Below, piece after piece: positions 44,427-44,646 of a stretch of 44,646 nt of DNA (position 1 is the first letter of the stretch; each line of letters opens with the position of its first letter). The translations under genes and the position numbers were made by a program. Origin of the DNA: an uncultured Allomuricauda sp. (GTDB lineage: Bacteria; Bacteroidota; Bacteroidia; Flavobacteriales; Flavobacteriaceae); NCBI RefSeq assembly GCF_937884665.1, contig NZ_CAKZYF010000051.1, positions 1 through 44,646 on the forward strand, written 5' to 3'. The notes below the pieces were generated by a model. The model saw only the letters and a list, made by a program, of their open reading frames with translations. It was not told where the DNA came from and ran no database searches.

Positions 44427-44555
44427 TGTCTTTCGCATACCCTATTTTTTTAACATAATGCCCACCTTCAAATCCATTCCAATAAATACTGTAATACCAT
44501 ATTGTAAATCAATACTTTAAGTTGAAATAAAATATCATATTCAATCCTTTTTTCC

Positions 44556-44646
44556 ATGTTTTTGAACAAGGTCACCGGCAAGCGTCCAATATTGGAATTT
44601 GATTATTTTAAGCCAATGGAAAAAACAGTAAGCGATGCCTTAGCTT
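44556..44646 (+). CDS. Start of a plus-strand gene cut by the window edge (unknown)
   Basis: From ATG 44556 the frame is open to the window end and reads MFLNKVTGKRPILEFDYFK then PMEKTVSDALA (30 codons). The composition looks like coding sequence and the gene would be divergent from ilvD, which is common. An alternative start is the Met of PMEKTV. Too little is visible to name a family. Confidence 0.4.
   Translation, partial: MFLNKVTGKRPILEFDYFKPMEKTVSDALA

Noticed and set aside
1-44646. CRISPR arrays, insertion sequences, prophage, defence islands
   Set aside because: I saw no regularly spaced repeats of CRISPR size, no transposase or integrase motif, and no phage structural gene. The HsdR_N-like gene has no restriction partners.

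Overview
This window comes from a member of the Bacteroidota, most likely a marine Flavobacteriaceae. The evidence is: moderately AT-rich DNA with no Shine-Dalgarno bias, several Bacteroidetes-type promoters (TAnnTTTG at -7), a stand-alone HsdR_N-like gene beside holA, DUF2911 and DUF7935-like proteins, 7TM-AraC regulators, a two-gene fusion of the branched-chain 2-oxoacid dehydrogenase E1, and the leuCDAB and ilvDBNC gene orders. It reads as ordinary chromosome. I see no insertion sequence, prophage, CRISPR array, rRNA or tRNA.

Bases 1-15,000: the window opens inside uvrA, followed by a LOG-family nucleotide hydrolase and a large outer-membrane protein with a catalytically dead M1-peptidase fold. 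Next come a fused E1 alpha/beta 2-oxoacid dehydrogenase with its own promoter, a membrane-anchored AraC regulator, two DoxX-family membrane proteins, holA (minus) divergent from a small PD-(D/E)XK nuclease-like gene, a family-2 glycosyltransferase and an OmpA-type lipoprotein. The lipoprotein converges on a YciO/TsaC-family gene across a clear bidirectional terminator.

Bases 15,000-30,000: a structured 530-bp non-coding stretch is followed by an orphan sensor histidine kinase, UvrD/PcrA helicase (minus), a secreted DsrE-like protein plus M20 amidohydrolase pair, and a degenerate paralogue of the OmpA lipoprotein. Then come a DUF7935-like protein, a patatin phospholipase overlapping an M1 aminopeptidase (minus), RecG and a DUF2911/TPR protein. 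Four DNA replication or repair functions (UvrA, HolA, UvrD, RecG) lie in this half, unlinked to one another.

Bases 30,000-44,646: branched-chain amino-acid synthesis. leuC-leuD-leuA(cimA-like)-leuB runs on the plus strand. A secreted unknown protein and a GapN-type dehydrogenase follow. Then ilvD-ilvB-(SAM methyltransferase)-ilvN-ilvC runs on the minus strand. The ilv genes turn pyruvate (or pyruvate plus 2-oxobutyrate) into the valine and isoleucine 2-oxoacids. The leu genes extend 2-oxoisovalerate to the leucine precursor. The E1 gene at 6.5 kb would be the catabolic counterpart if it is BCKDH-type. The most unusual item is the methyltransferase, which is translationally overlapped with both acetolactate-synthase subunit genes. 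Other items of interest are the intact/degenerate OmpA pair, the dead M1 fold fused to a beta-barrel, and the repeat-rich leaders at 15.5-15.9 kb and 35.1-35.3 kb.
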